Shown here: piece after piece, positions 16,801 through 24,277 of the stretch
How the letters are laid out: each line of letters opens with the position of its first letter
How positions within the stretch are numbered: the first letter of the stretch is position 1
DNA from: Candidatus Methylumidiphilus alinenensis
Lineage (GTDB): Bacteria; Pseudomonadota; Gammaproteobacteria; Methylococcales; Methylococcaceae
Length of the DNA: 33,890 bases
Assembly: GCA_003242955.1 (NCBI GenBank)
Contig: QJPH01000357.1
Span: 1 to 33,890, forward strand
Direction of reading: 5' to 3'
The notes under the pieces: model-generated
What the model saw: the letters and a program-made list of their open reading frames with translations, nothing else
Told to the model about the DNA's origin: nothing
The model's database searches: none
Program-made: the position numbers and the translations under genes

Positions 16801-17859
16801 ATTTGCGAGCGGACGGCCAATTGTGACTTTTTCATGTGGTCGGCAGAGGCTGGCGGTGGCAACCACGGTGGTTTCTGTCGGGCCATAGGTGTTATAGATG
16901 CGGCGATCCGGTGAGAACCAAGGTTTAATGAAGTCTTCTGGCAGGGTTTCCCCTCCCAAGATAAGCAGCCGTATGGAAGGGACAGGCTTTGGCATCGTCG
17001 CCAATAGGGTTGGCACACAGGAAAGGACGCTGATCTGTAATTCGGCAAGCACTTTGCACAGATCAGGACCGGCATGCATGATTTCCGGCGTGCCTGCGAT
17101 TAGGGTGGCCGCTGCATTGAAGGCAGTCCAGACTTCCTCAACCGAGGCATCAAAGGCCAAGGAAAAGCCTTGCAGCAGTCGGTCTTCTGGCCTTACTGCA
17201 TAGATCTGTTGTTCGGCGAGTATTAAGTGGTAAGCATTGCCATGGCAAATCGGCACACCCTTGGGCTTTCCGGTGGAACCCGAGGTGTAGATGACATAAG
17301 CCTCGTCTTCAGGTCCAATATTTGTTGGGACAGGCTTTTTACTCTGTTTGTCGATTTCGTTCCTGGATTCGTTGAGGTATATTTTCGGTATGTCGATTTC
17401 CCCAGCGAGATCGAAGAACTCCAGGCTTGTTAGCAGGGCCACCGCCGCACTGTCCGAAACGATGAAGCGGACGCGCTCCTCGGGGTAGGAAGGGTCTAGG
17501 GGTACGTAAGATGCCCCGGCTTTAAGTATTCCCAATATGGCAGTGTATATTTCCAAAGATTTGGAGAGGAGAAGGCAGATGCGTTGACCCTTGCCGATTC
17601 CGACGCTATGAAGGAAATTGGCAAACCGGTTCGTCTGCGATTCCATATCCCCATAACTAATGTTACTGCCCCTGCATTCGACGGCAATGCGATCTGGATA
17701 TAGATTGGCACTGTTTTCAAACAGCGTGTGGAGAAGCCCACTCTTGGTTATTGAAGGATCGGGGTTTTGCAGGAATGCGTATTTCTTGTCAGAAAAACTT
17801 ACCTGTTCAATAGGACGAATAAGTTTTTCAGTATCGGTATCTATTATTTCCAGTTTCAC
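13840..17859 (-). CDS. Pls/PosA-family single-module non-ribosomal peptide synthetase (poly-amino-acid synthetase-like)
   Basis: A 1339-residue protein with an adenylation domain at about 45-525 (YVIYTSGSTGKPKG, YGPTETT, YRTGDMARI, KIRGFRVELAEIE, LPSGKVDRKAF), a carrier domain with phosphopantetheine Ser578 (GGHSLLAAEF) and three tandem C-terminal units at about 640-858, 875-1094 and 1115-1335. Each unit has two membrane helices, a K-x-L-x-x-G-[KR]-x-K turn, a hexapeptide-repeat beta-helix and a closing W-x-G-x-P motif. There is no condensation or thioesterase domain. This is the architecture of Streptomyces epsilon-poly-L-lysine synthetase. Aligned by eye to GrsA, the pocket reads D237 A238 E241 S280 I300 G302 T324 V332 V333 K522, close to the lysine code DAESIGSVCK recalled for bacitracin synthetase. 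I chose GTG 17859, which has GAGG 5 nt upstream; GTG 17877 is the alternative. Product inferred: a lysine-type homopolymer. Confidence 0.9.
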   Translation of the reverse strand: MKLEIIDTDTEKLIRPIEQVSFSDKKYAFLQNPDPSITKSGLLHTLFENSANLYPDRIAVECRGSNISYGDMESQTNRFANFLHSVGIGKGQRICLLLSKSLEIYTAILGILKAGASYVPLDPSYPEERVRFIVSDSAAVALLTSLEFFDLAGEIDIPKIYLNESRNEIDKQSKKPVPTNIGPEDEAYVIYTSGSTGKPKGVPICHGNAYHLILAEQQIYAVRPEDRLLQGFSLAFDASVEEVWTAFNAAATLIAGTPEIMHAGPDLCKVLAELQISVLSCVPTLLATMPKPVPSIRLLILGGETLPEDFIKPWFSPDRRIYNTYGPTETTVVATASLCRPHEKVTIGRPLANYTIYIMDEDGSLLEKGQEGELVIGGNGVAKGYLNREELTAKQFIVNVQAGLTGDDSPTLYRTGDMARINADDAIEYLGRIDTQVKIRGFRVELAEIEALLRTQAGILNAVALVQEIEGRPVLAAYVISAEGAHVDEQELITRLKRILPPYMVPAFIESTQSFPLLPSGKVDRKAFPAPDRKIAQGTAQEFDSPLKQAIYDQWRKLFSTDIIDETDDFFVNLGGHSLLAAEFVSAMRMDNRFSDLSMGDIYAHPTIAKLAAYLANHIAKTLGAGEAKGATPFFHIGAWKYRLSVCLQALMVYFIMGFFALQWVTPFLIYSFLKAYEYPFWESLGASFMGLVVVYPVMLLLGIACKWLVLGRLKEGDYPIWGFYYLRWLFVQRVLNCVPIHFLSGTPLLCIYLKCLGSKIGKGAHIESHLVAGLDLLSMGEDVCINADANLSCYGLEDGLLKVRRITVGNNVCIGIRSSVGMDVEIGDDTVIGDHTCIASGQRLGENEYWSGSPAIRGEDGPPREGNRHESPFKDALATVFYGVSFFILPAVSLLPIFPGIVFMYHFDYASEDYGYLLLAPVVALIFVVLSALQILLLKWVLLGKLKEGVYSVKSWFYLRKWVVDKLMGSSLDLLLTLYSTIYLNPWYRALGVKIGKNAEVSTAAFILPDLLTIGDGSFIADNAALGPAKAFDGNLILKKTVIGSKSFIGNNAYVPVGAKIGDNCLLGCQSSPPGDVTPDGTSWVGTPAVYLPQRQKSEHQFTEERTYHPTLFVYCQRLFIEFFRVILPSTGFVVFTTLMLSFSIQIEDDFGPTVAALAFPLLYIVFGVAGVALTVIMKLLIVGRYKPAEQPLWSPFVWRTELVTGFCEHFTNEFLTSHLRGTVFLPWYFRMLGMHIGRRACLMTTDFTEFDLVRLGDDVALNEDCTIQTHLFEDRVMKMSNVVIGSRVSIGSNTLILYDTVIEDDVKVGDLSLLMKGERLLKGTEWSGAPVRRINAG

Positions 17860-17890
17860 AATATCCTCACAAAACACTTCTTATTTCGGC

Positions 17891-19201
17891 TCAGTTGATT
17901 ATCTTACGTTTCCGATTGAGCGCCTGTCTCGCTTGATGGACGACGATGGAGAGTATTTTCAACTGGTCGGCATCTAGGGGAGTTTCCGCATCGGGCCCAA
18001 GTGATCTGGCCACAATAGTGTCGATTTCGTCTTCGAACTTGTCGAGTTCTTCCGGGTTGGCGTTCCGTGCTTCACGCATAATCCCAATAAGCCTGTCAAT
18101 CTCCAATCTCCCGTTATTCTTAATGGGTTTTTTACGGGAGCCGAGCAACCACGCAAATCCCGAACCGAACACGCCCAGTACAATTGAAGTCAAGTAAAGT
18201 ATGTTGGTGGCGCTGTCGACTAAGGAGGTTTGCTCGCCGCTGAAAAATGCAGCCGCACCAGGGTGGACTGGCAGCGCTTCATTCTTATCGTCGGAGTCAG
18301 GTTCCTCGATCTGCATCGCAATGGGCGTTACGGATATGAGTCTTGCTTTGGCAAGGAACAAAATTCGAGCGACTTCGCCGACAACGAAGTCCGGCAGCGA
18401 ATATTTGGCGACCAAGCGATAGGTCACGGCCAGCGTGGTCAAATCTTCCTCAGGTCGAGGAGAAGCCCCTCCGAACGCCCCGGCCTCGATGTCGTTAGAT
18501 TCCACCCCCGTAAGCTGTTTGGCAATCGCCGCCGCTTGTTTGTCCCCAATCAATTCAGGGGGGGATTTCGTCGCGTGGGTAATGGAGGCAATGACCTTGG
18601 ATATCAGCCCAGGACCCACCGGGCCTAGCGCCAAAATACCGACGACCCTTTTTTGGGTGACGGCCTCCCCGGTTTCCTCGAAAGATAGCAACTCACGCCC
18701 CACCCTGCCTGGTGAAATGTTGTAATAATTTAGAATAGCGTCGAGCAGGTGTTCCAACTGCCTGTCTTCTTCCTCTGCGCCTGATTTGAGAATGCCAATC
18801 TTCTTACCTGCAAGGTTCTGCAAACTCGTGATGTGAGAATGGGCCGGTACAATCAAGACAAGGCTGTCGCGCCTTAAAATGGCAACCGTCAGACCGTTTT
18901 TTGGCATCAAAATATCGCTACGAACAACGGCAAGATCCGCCGTGCCATTTTCCAGAGCCTTGGCACTCATAGCCATATTGTCGTTTTGAATGCGGTGGAG
19001 GCGGACATGCGGTTCCTCCTCGGCAAAGACTTGGTTGATCGCACTTAACCCCAGCACCCCACCCTCAAGGGCGGGGCCGGTGGCAACATTCAACGGCCAA
19101 ACGGCCAAACTAGAGTTCCACCAAAGCGTTGCAACCCCCCCGATGGCAAGAACGCAAAGCAAAGTGACCAAAATTAGGTTAGATGCAATATTTCGTATCA
19201 T
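17891..19201 (-). CDS. TAXI-family TRAP-type solute-binding protein, membrane-anchored
   Basis: A 436-residue member of the TAXI (TRAP-associated extracytoplasmic immunogenic) family, periplasmic receptors that normally pass a ligand to a TRAP permease. A signal anchor (ILVTLLCVLAIGGVATLWW) opens it, followed by VATGPALEGG, NGTADLAVVRSD, LAGKKIGILKSGAEE and LAVTYRLVAKYSLPDFVV, which fit the two-lobed binding fold. Unlike a soluble receptor it has a second membrane helix at about 328-352 and a charged cytoplasmic tail of about 80 residues. No TRAP permease gene is present. It precedes the Pls-like synthetase by 31 bp, so it may serve that system as a membrane sensor or supply protein (inference). 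The ATG at 19201 lacks a good ribosome site; TTG 19240, behind GGGGCG, is possible and would overlap the GT4 remnant. Confidence 0.82.
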   Translation of the reverse strand: MIRNIASNLILVTLLCVLAIGGVATLWWNSSLAVWPLNVATGPALEGGVLGLSAINQVFAEEEPHVRLHRIQNDNMAMSAKALENGTADLAVVRSDILMPKNGLTVAILRRDSLVLIVPAHSHITSLQNLAGKKIGILKSGAEEEDRQLEHLLDAILNYYNISPGRVGRELLSFEETGEAVTQKRVVGILALGPVGPGLISKVIASITHATKSPPELIGDKQAAAIAKQLTGVESNDIEAGAFGGASPRPEEDLTTLAVTYRLVAKYSLPDFVVGEVARILFLAKARLISVTPIAMQIEEPDSDDKNEALPVHPGAAAFFSGEQTSLVDSATNILYLTSIVLGVFGSGFAWLLGSRKKPIKNNGRLEIDRLIGIMREARNANPEELDKFEDEIDTIVARSLGPDAETPLDADQLKILSIVVHQARQALNRKRKIIN

Positions 19202-19622
19202 AGCTACAGTGAGGATATTCAAGTATAACACGCTTGCCAAACAGTCGCCCCATCAACATTGCCGGCACGGGGGCGATCAAGAAGTTCCAGTAGCTGGCGG
19301 AAAAGGCATGTCCCACGTCTGCACGGGGGATTTTCGCAGCAACAAGAGTGTGTAGAGGATTAAATTTCCAATACCAGAGCGAAGGCTTGGGCTTTGGGAG
19401 AAAGGATTGGGGCATCTCTCCGTGGAACGTCATTGTTGACGTACGCAGAAACAGACGGTCAACAACGACAACAAACCGGGTATGTGTACCCCATCCATCG
19501 AACGGTGGAGGGTATTTGGCTATCTCTAAAAATGGAGGTGCATCTTTTTTGGGAGGCATCAGAAAATTTAATAGCGTTGGGATTGTTGGCAATGATACCA
19601 TCATACTGTTTAATTCGACCAT
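19179..19622 (-). pseudogene. Truncated GT4-family glycosyltransferase (N-terminal remnant)
   Basis: A 147-residue frame whose middle and end match the acceptor-side domain of GT4 glycosyltransferases: YPPPFDGWGTHTRF near residue 38 and ADVGHAFSASYWNFLIAPV, then LMGRLFGKRVILEY near residues 100-135. The similarity stops at about 19215. The remaining residues (PHCSYDTKYCI) come from the 5' end of the TAXI gene read in another frame. The GT-B C-terminal domain, which binds the nucleotide sugar, is missing, so the product should be inactive. It starts 34 bp after the outer-membrane lipoprotein gene. A deletion probably joined this fragment to the TAXI gene and left TAXI without its own upstream region. 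GT4 assignment is from pattern recognition only. Confidence 0.6.
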
Positions 19623-19656
19623 CCTTAGCTGTCCCGGTTTAAGTTGGTAGCCGAAA

Positions 19657-21135
19657 TTACTCTACCGGAAACGGCAGATAGTCCGTCCACTTAGTCTCGC
19701 CACCCGCTTCGTCAGGCCCCGGCAGGGCTGAAGTGTCCCAACCGCCGCCCAGTGCCGTGACAAGCAGCACGGCGGCGGTCAATCGTCTGCCCTTCAGTTG
19801 CACGGCATTATTCTCACTAGCCAAAGCAGCGGCTTGGGCGACCATGACATTCAGATAGCCCACCGTACCTGATTTGTACTGATTGACTGTCAACGCCAAA
19901 GATTCGCGGAAGGCACGTACCGCTCTGTCCTGTACTTCAGCCTCTTCTTCTAGGATGCGCAATGCGGCTACGTTGTCTTCCACCTGCTGAAAACCGGTTA
20001 GTATCGTTTGTTTATAGTTGGCGACGGCGGCATCGAAGGCATCGACGGTCTGCTTCAATTGCGCGTTTCGCGCCCCCCCGTCGAAAAGAGTCAATACTGC
20101 GGAGGAAGGGCCCAACGCCCAATAACGGCTCGCCATGGAGAATAAAGACGAGAGCGTGTTGGTTTGATAACCGTTGTTGGCGGACAAGGTGACTGTCGGA
20201 AAGTAAGCCGCCTTGGCCACGCCGATTAGCGCATTGGCGGCGGCGATCTGGCGCTCGGCGGTGGCGATGTCAGGCCGCCGCTCCAGCAGTTGCGAGGGGA
20301 TGCCGACCGGTATCGGTGGTGGAACCGCAGTCAGCGGCGCGGCATCCAGGGACAGTTCATACGGGGGTTTGCCGATCAACACCGCCACCGCATGTTCCAT
20401 CTGCGCCCGCAGCACCCCAACATCAATGGCTTGGGCATGGGCCGACTCGAGTTGGGACTCGGCCAGTGCCACGTCAGTTCGCGCCGCGACCCCCGCCGCA
20501 TAACGGTTTTGCGTCAATTCTAGCGATTTCTGGTAAGAGGCTGCGGTTTCATCCAGCAGTTTTCTCTGCGCATCCAGCGCACGCATCTGAAAGTAATCCT
20601 GGGCCAGGGTGGCTTGGGTGGAAAGGCGCAAAGCCTGCATGGTGCCGGCGCTGGCTTGGGCGCTGCCGATGTTGGACTCGACCTGCCTGCGCACGACACC
20701 CCATAAATCGGGTTGCCAGGTTGTGGAAAAGTTTTCCGTAAACAAATATTTGACACCGGGGACTGCGGCACTCGTCCCGCTGACGGAACGGAAGCGATTG
20801 ACCGCTGTCGTCGAGCTAGCAGTGGGGAAAAACGCGGCCCGCGCCGCCTGTACCAAGGCTTGCGCATGGCGGTATTGGGACTCGGCCTGGGCGATGGATT
20901 GATTGCCGGTGGCGACTTGTTCCTCCAGCGCATTCAATTGCGGGTCTTGGAATATCTCCCACCATTTGCCGGGAGGCAGGTGATCGCGTGGCTGCGCCTG
21001 TTTCCACCCTTTAAGTTCTTTGAAAGCAGCGGGGGTTGGCATAGTCGGGCGGACATAATCCGGACCGACGGTGCAGCCTGCCAGTAGTATGGCCAAAATC
21101 GGGAATGACAGTTTTTTCGAGTATCGGGACATCAT
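19657..21135 (-). CDS. RND efflux outer-membrane lipoprotein, OprM/NodT family
   Basis: A TolC-like outer-membrane channel for the RND pump encoded just upstream. The 492-residue product starts with a lipoprotein signal (SFPILAILLAGC, lipidated Cys21), then TVGPDYVRP, the usual start of the mature NodT-family protein. Two outer-membrane-efflux repeats follow, with long alpha-helical segments such as ALVQAARAAFFPT and the LLERRPDIATAERQIAAANALIGVAKAAYFPT motif near residue 290. It begins 13 bp after the mdtC stop. A TTG at 21165 would overlap mdtC and add residues before the signal. Gene order mdtA-mdtB-mdtC-channel supports a dedicated tripartite pump, whereas E. coli MdtABC borrows TolC. Confidence 0.93.
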   Translation of the reverse strand: MMSRYSKKLSFPILAILLAGCTVGPDYVRPTMPTPAAFKELKGWKQAQPRDHLPPGKWWEIFQDPQLNALEEQVATGNQSIAQAESQYRHAQALVQAARAAFFPTASSTTAVNRFRSVSGTSAAVPGVKYLFTENFSTTWQPDLWGVVRRQVESNIGSAQASAGTMQALRLSTQATLAQDYFQMRALDAQRKLLDETAASYQKSLELTQNRYAAGVAARTDVALAESQLESAHAQAIDVGVLRAQMEHAVAVLIGKPPYELSLDAAPLTAVPPPIPVGIPSQLLERRPDIATAERQIAAANALIGVAKAAYFPTVTLSANNGYQTNTLSSLFSMASRYWALGPSSAVLTLFDGGARNAQLKQTVDAFDAAVANYKQTILTGFQQVEDNVAALRILEEEAEVQDRAVRAFRESLALTVNQYKSGTVGYLNVMVAQAAALASENNAVQLKGRRLTAAVLLVTALGGGWDTSALPGPDEAGGETKWTDYLPFPVE

Positions 21136-21148
21136 ATGAAACTTGAGA

Positions 21149-24100
21149 TTACTGAGTATGGTCAACTACCGGATTAGGTCTGAAACCGCGGCCACACCAG
21201 AGCCGGAACCGCTCCAAATAGAGATAAACCACTGGCGTGGTGTAAAGCGTGAGCATTTGGCTGACGATCAGGCCACCGACGATGGTGATTCCCAATGGTC
21301 GGCGCAGTTCCGCCCCATAGCCGGAACCAAGCGCCAGCGGCAAGGCACCGAGTAGGGCTGCGAAGGTCGTCATCATGATCGGGCGAAAACGGATCATACA
21401 CGCGGTGAAAATGGCTTCGTGAGCATCAATCCCTTGTTCGCGCTCCGCATTTAGGGCAAAGTCGATCATCATGATGGCGTTCTTTTTCACTATGCCGATC
21501 AACAAAATTACGCCGATCAAGGCGATGATGCTAAATTCCGTGCCGGTTGCCAGCAGGGCAAGAATCGCCCCGACACCGGCGGAGGGCAAGGTGGAGATAA
21601 TGGTGATGGGGTGTACGTAGCTCTCATAGAGGATGCCCAGCACGATGTAGATGGCGAAAAGGGCGGCTAAAATCAGCCAGGGCTGGTTTTTCAACGAGTC
21701 TTGGAACACCTTCGCCGTACCTTGGAAGCCGCTGTGGACCGATGCCGGCACACCGATTTCTTGCAAGGTTTTTTTAATGATCTCGGTTGCATCGGAGAGT
21801 GAGTATCCGGGTTTCAGGTTGAAGGAGATGGTCGCCGCAGCGAATTGTCCTTGATGGTTGACGGTCAACGGCGTGTTGGTCGGCGCGTAACTCGCAAAAG
21901 CCGACAGCGGTGGCTGGGTGTTGGCCGTTTGCGGTGTCACCGGGGCGACGCTAAGGTAAATTTGCCGCAAAGTTTGTGAGTTTTGCCAATATTCGGGGGC
22001 CAGTTCCATCACGACATGGTATTGATTGAGCGGGTTGTACATGACGGAAACCTGGCGCTGTCCGAAGGCATCGTTTAAGCTCGCATCAATCAATGCCATG
22101 TTGACCCCGAGCCGCGTCGCCGCGTCGCGGTCCACTTTCAGCGACACCTGCTGCCCCTTGTCCTGCTGGTCGGTGTTGACATCCGTCAGTTCGGGGCGTG
22201 TGGACAGTGCCTTGAGGATTTTCGGTGCCCACTCGCGCAGATCGGCCAGGTGTTCCGCCTGCAAGGTATATTGGAACATGGAGGCCGACAACCGGCCACC
22301 CACGTTGAGTTCTTGCTGCGGTTGCAGAAACAGACTAGCCCCAGGCTCGTTTGCCAGCTTTTTACGCAAACGGCCCAAGATGAGGTCTAGGGGGGCATCC
22401 CGATCTTCCGGTGGCTTGAGCACCGCGAACATCCGGGCGGTGTTACTGCCCTGCTGACCACCTGCAACGCCAATGACGTTGTCTATGGCCTGGTCTTGCC
22501 GCACGATATTGACAAAGTCGGCCAGTTTTTTCGCCATGGACTGGAACGAGGTGCTCTGGTCCGCCTGGATGGTGCCACCCAGCCTCCCTGTGTCCTGCAC
22601 CGGGAAAAACCCCTTGGGTATGATCACATAGAGATAGATGTTCAGTCCTATTGTGCACAAAAGCAGAAGCATCATCAGGCGTGGATGGCCCAAGGCCCAG
22701 CGCAAACTTCGTTCATAGCCTCGTAGCAGACGGTCGAAAAGGCGTTCCACCCAGAGGTAGATGCGACCGTGTTGTTTGCTTTCCGGTTTGAGCAAGCGCG
22801 CACAAAGCATGGGGGTAGTGGTCAACGACACCACCAGCGACACCAACACGGCGACGGAAAGAGTGACCGCAAACTCCCGAAATATTCGTCCGACGAGTCC
22901 GCCCATCAGCAATATCGGAACAAACACGGCAATCAGCGACAAGCTCATGGATAGCACCGTGAAACCGACTTCCTCGGTGCCTTTTAGCGCGGCCTGGAGC
23001 GGGGGAACCCCCTTTTCGATGTGGCGGGAGGTATTCTCCAGCACCACGATGGCATCATCGACCACGAAGCCGGTGGCGATGGTCAAAGCCATCAGTGACA
23101 GGTTGTCGATGCTGTAATGGCATAGGTACATCACCCCGAAGGCCCCGATCAGTGAAACCGGCACGACGATGATCGGGATAAGGGCCGAAGCCGGATTGCG
23201 CAGGAACACAAACACCACAAAAATCACCAGTCCGATGGAGATAAACAGGCTTTTCCCCACTTCGTTGACAGATGCCCTGATGGTCGTAGAACGGTCCACC
23301 ACCACCGACAGGTCGATGGCGTTTGGGATGGATGCCCGTAGTTGCGGGAGCATGGCCTTCACCTTTTCCACCGTTTCGATGACGTTGGCACCGGGCTGTT
23401 TGAACAGGATCAGCAGCACGGAGGGTTTGCCATTTTTCAGTCCGGCATTGCGCAGGTCTTCCACCGAATCCACCGCTGTGCCGAGGTCGGCGATGCGCAC
23501 GGCGGCGCCATTGCGATACGCCACGATCAGCGGCAGGTATTCCTTGGCGCTTTTGGCCTGATCATTGGCCTGGATTTGCCAATAATGCCTGTCATCTTCC
23601 ACTGAACCTTTGGGGCGGTTCGGATTGGCCGCGACAATAGCCGTGCGGACATCTTCCAGCCCCACGCCGTATTTCGCCAAGGCATTGGGATTCAACTCGA
23701 CCCGCACCGCAGGCAATGAACTGCCGCCTACGGTCACTTGTCCGACTCCCCGGATTTGGGAGATTTTTTGCGCCAGAATCGTCGAAGCCGCATCATACAT
23801 TTGACCGCGAGTCTGGGTATCCGAGGTCATTGCCAGAATCAGGATGGGGGAGTCGGCCGGGTTTACTTTGCGATAATTGGGACGGCTGGGTAAATTGGTG
23901 GGCAGTAGGCTACTGGCGGCGTTGATAGCCGCCTGCACATCGCGGGCCGCGCCGTCAATGTCACGATCAAGGTCGAATTGCAGGGTGATGTTGGTGGAGC
24001 CCAGGGAACTCGATGAAGTCATCTCCGTAATGCCGGCAATCCGTCCCAAAGACCGTTCAAGCGGGGTGGCCACTGTGGCAGCCATGGTTTCCGGACTGGC

Positions 24101-24259
24101 ACCGGGCAGGGAAGCCGAAACGTTGATGGTAGGATTATCCACCTGTGGCAACGGTGCCACAGGTAGTTGTAGAAAGGCGATGATGCCCGCCAGTGTCAAG
24201 CCGATGGTCAGCAGTGTAGTGGCGACTGGCCGATAGATGAAAAATGCGGATAGATTCAC
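21149..24259 (-). CDS. mdtC: RND inner-membrane transporter, MdtC-like
   Basis: A 1036-residue RND proton-drug antiporter of the type that pairs with MdtB as a hetero-trimer. It opens with [15 protein letters not shown] and matches MdtC in length and motifs: [21 protein letters not shown], the proton-relay pair in [29 protein letters not shown] with the relay lysine, and [20 protein letters not shown]. Twelve membrane helices and two large periplasmic loops fit the family. The GTG at 24259 lies 18 bp after the mdtB stop, behind GACGAGG. In E. coli MdtABC exports novobiocin and bile salts and affects zinc and copper tolerance; the substrate here is unknown. Confidence 0.95.
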   Translation of the reverse strand: MNLSAFFIYRPVATTLLTIGLTLAGIIAFLQLPVAPLPQVDNPTINVSASLPGASPETMAATVATPLERSLGRIAGITEMTSSSSLGSTNITLQFDLDRDIDGAARDVQAAINAASSLLPTNLPSRPNYRKVNPADSPILILAMTSDTQTRGQMYDAASTILAQKISQIRGVGQVTVGGSSLPAVRVELNPNALAKYGVGLEDVRTAIVAANPNRPKGSVEDDRHYWQIQANDQAKSAKEYLPLIVAYRNGAAVRIADLGTAVDSVEDLRNAGLKNGKPSVLLILFKQPGANVIETVEKVKAMLPQLRASIPNAIDLSVVVDRSTTIRASVNEVGKSLFISIGLVIFVVFVFLRNPASALIPIIVVPVSLIGAFGVMYLCHYSIDNLSLMALTIATGFVVDDAIVVLENTSRHIEKGVPPLQAALKGTEEVGFTVLSMSLSLIAVFVPILLMGGLVGRIFREFAVTLSVAVLVSLVVSLTTTPMLCARLLKPESKQHGRIYLWVERLFDRLLRGYERSLRWALGHPRLMMLLLLCTIGLNIYLYVIIPKGFFPVQDTGRLGGTIQADQSTSFQSMAKKLADFVNIVRQDQAIDNVIGVAGGQQGSNTARMFAVLKPPEDRDAPLDLILGRLRKKLANEPGASLFLQPQQELNVGGRLSASMFQYTLQAEHLADLREWAPKILKALSTRPELTDVNTDQQDKGQQVSLKVDRDAATRLGVNMALIDASLNDAFGQRQVSVMYNPLNQYHVVMELAPEYWQNSQTLRQIYLSVAPVTPQTANTQPPLSAFASYAPTNTPLTVNHQGQFAAATISFNLKPGYSLSDATEIIKKTLQEIGVPASVHSGFQGTAKVFQDSLKNQPWLILAALFAIYIVLGILYESYVHPITIISTLPSAGVGAILALLATGTEFSIIALIGVILLIGIVKKNAIMMIDFALNAEREQGIDAHEAIFTACMIRFRPIMMTTFAALLGALPLALGSGYGAELRRPLGITIVGGLIVSQMLTLYTTPVVYLYLERFRLWCGRGFRPNPVVDHTQ

Positions 24260-24277
24260 GCCTCGTCACCCATCATT

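Noticed and set aside
13832-17977. Plus-strand frames opposite the synthetase and efflux genes
   Set aside because: They are antisense shadows of strongly conserved minus-strand proteins and show no recognisable domains.
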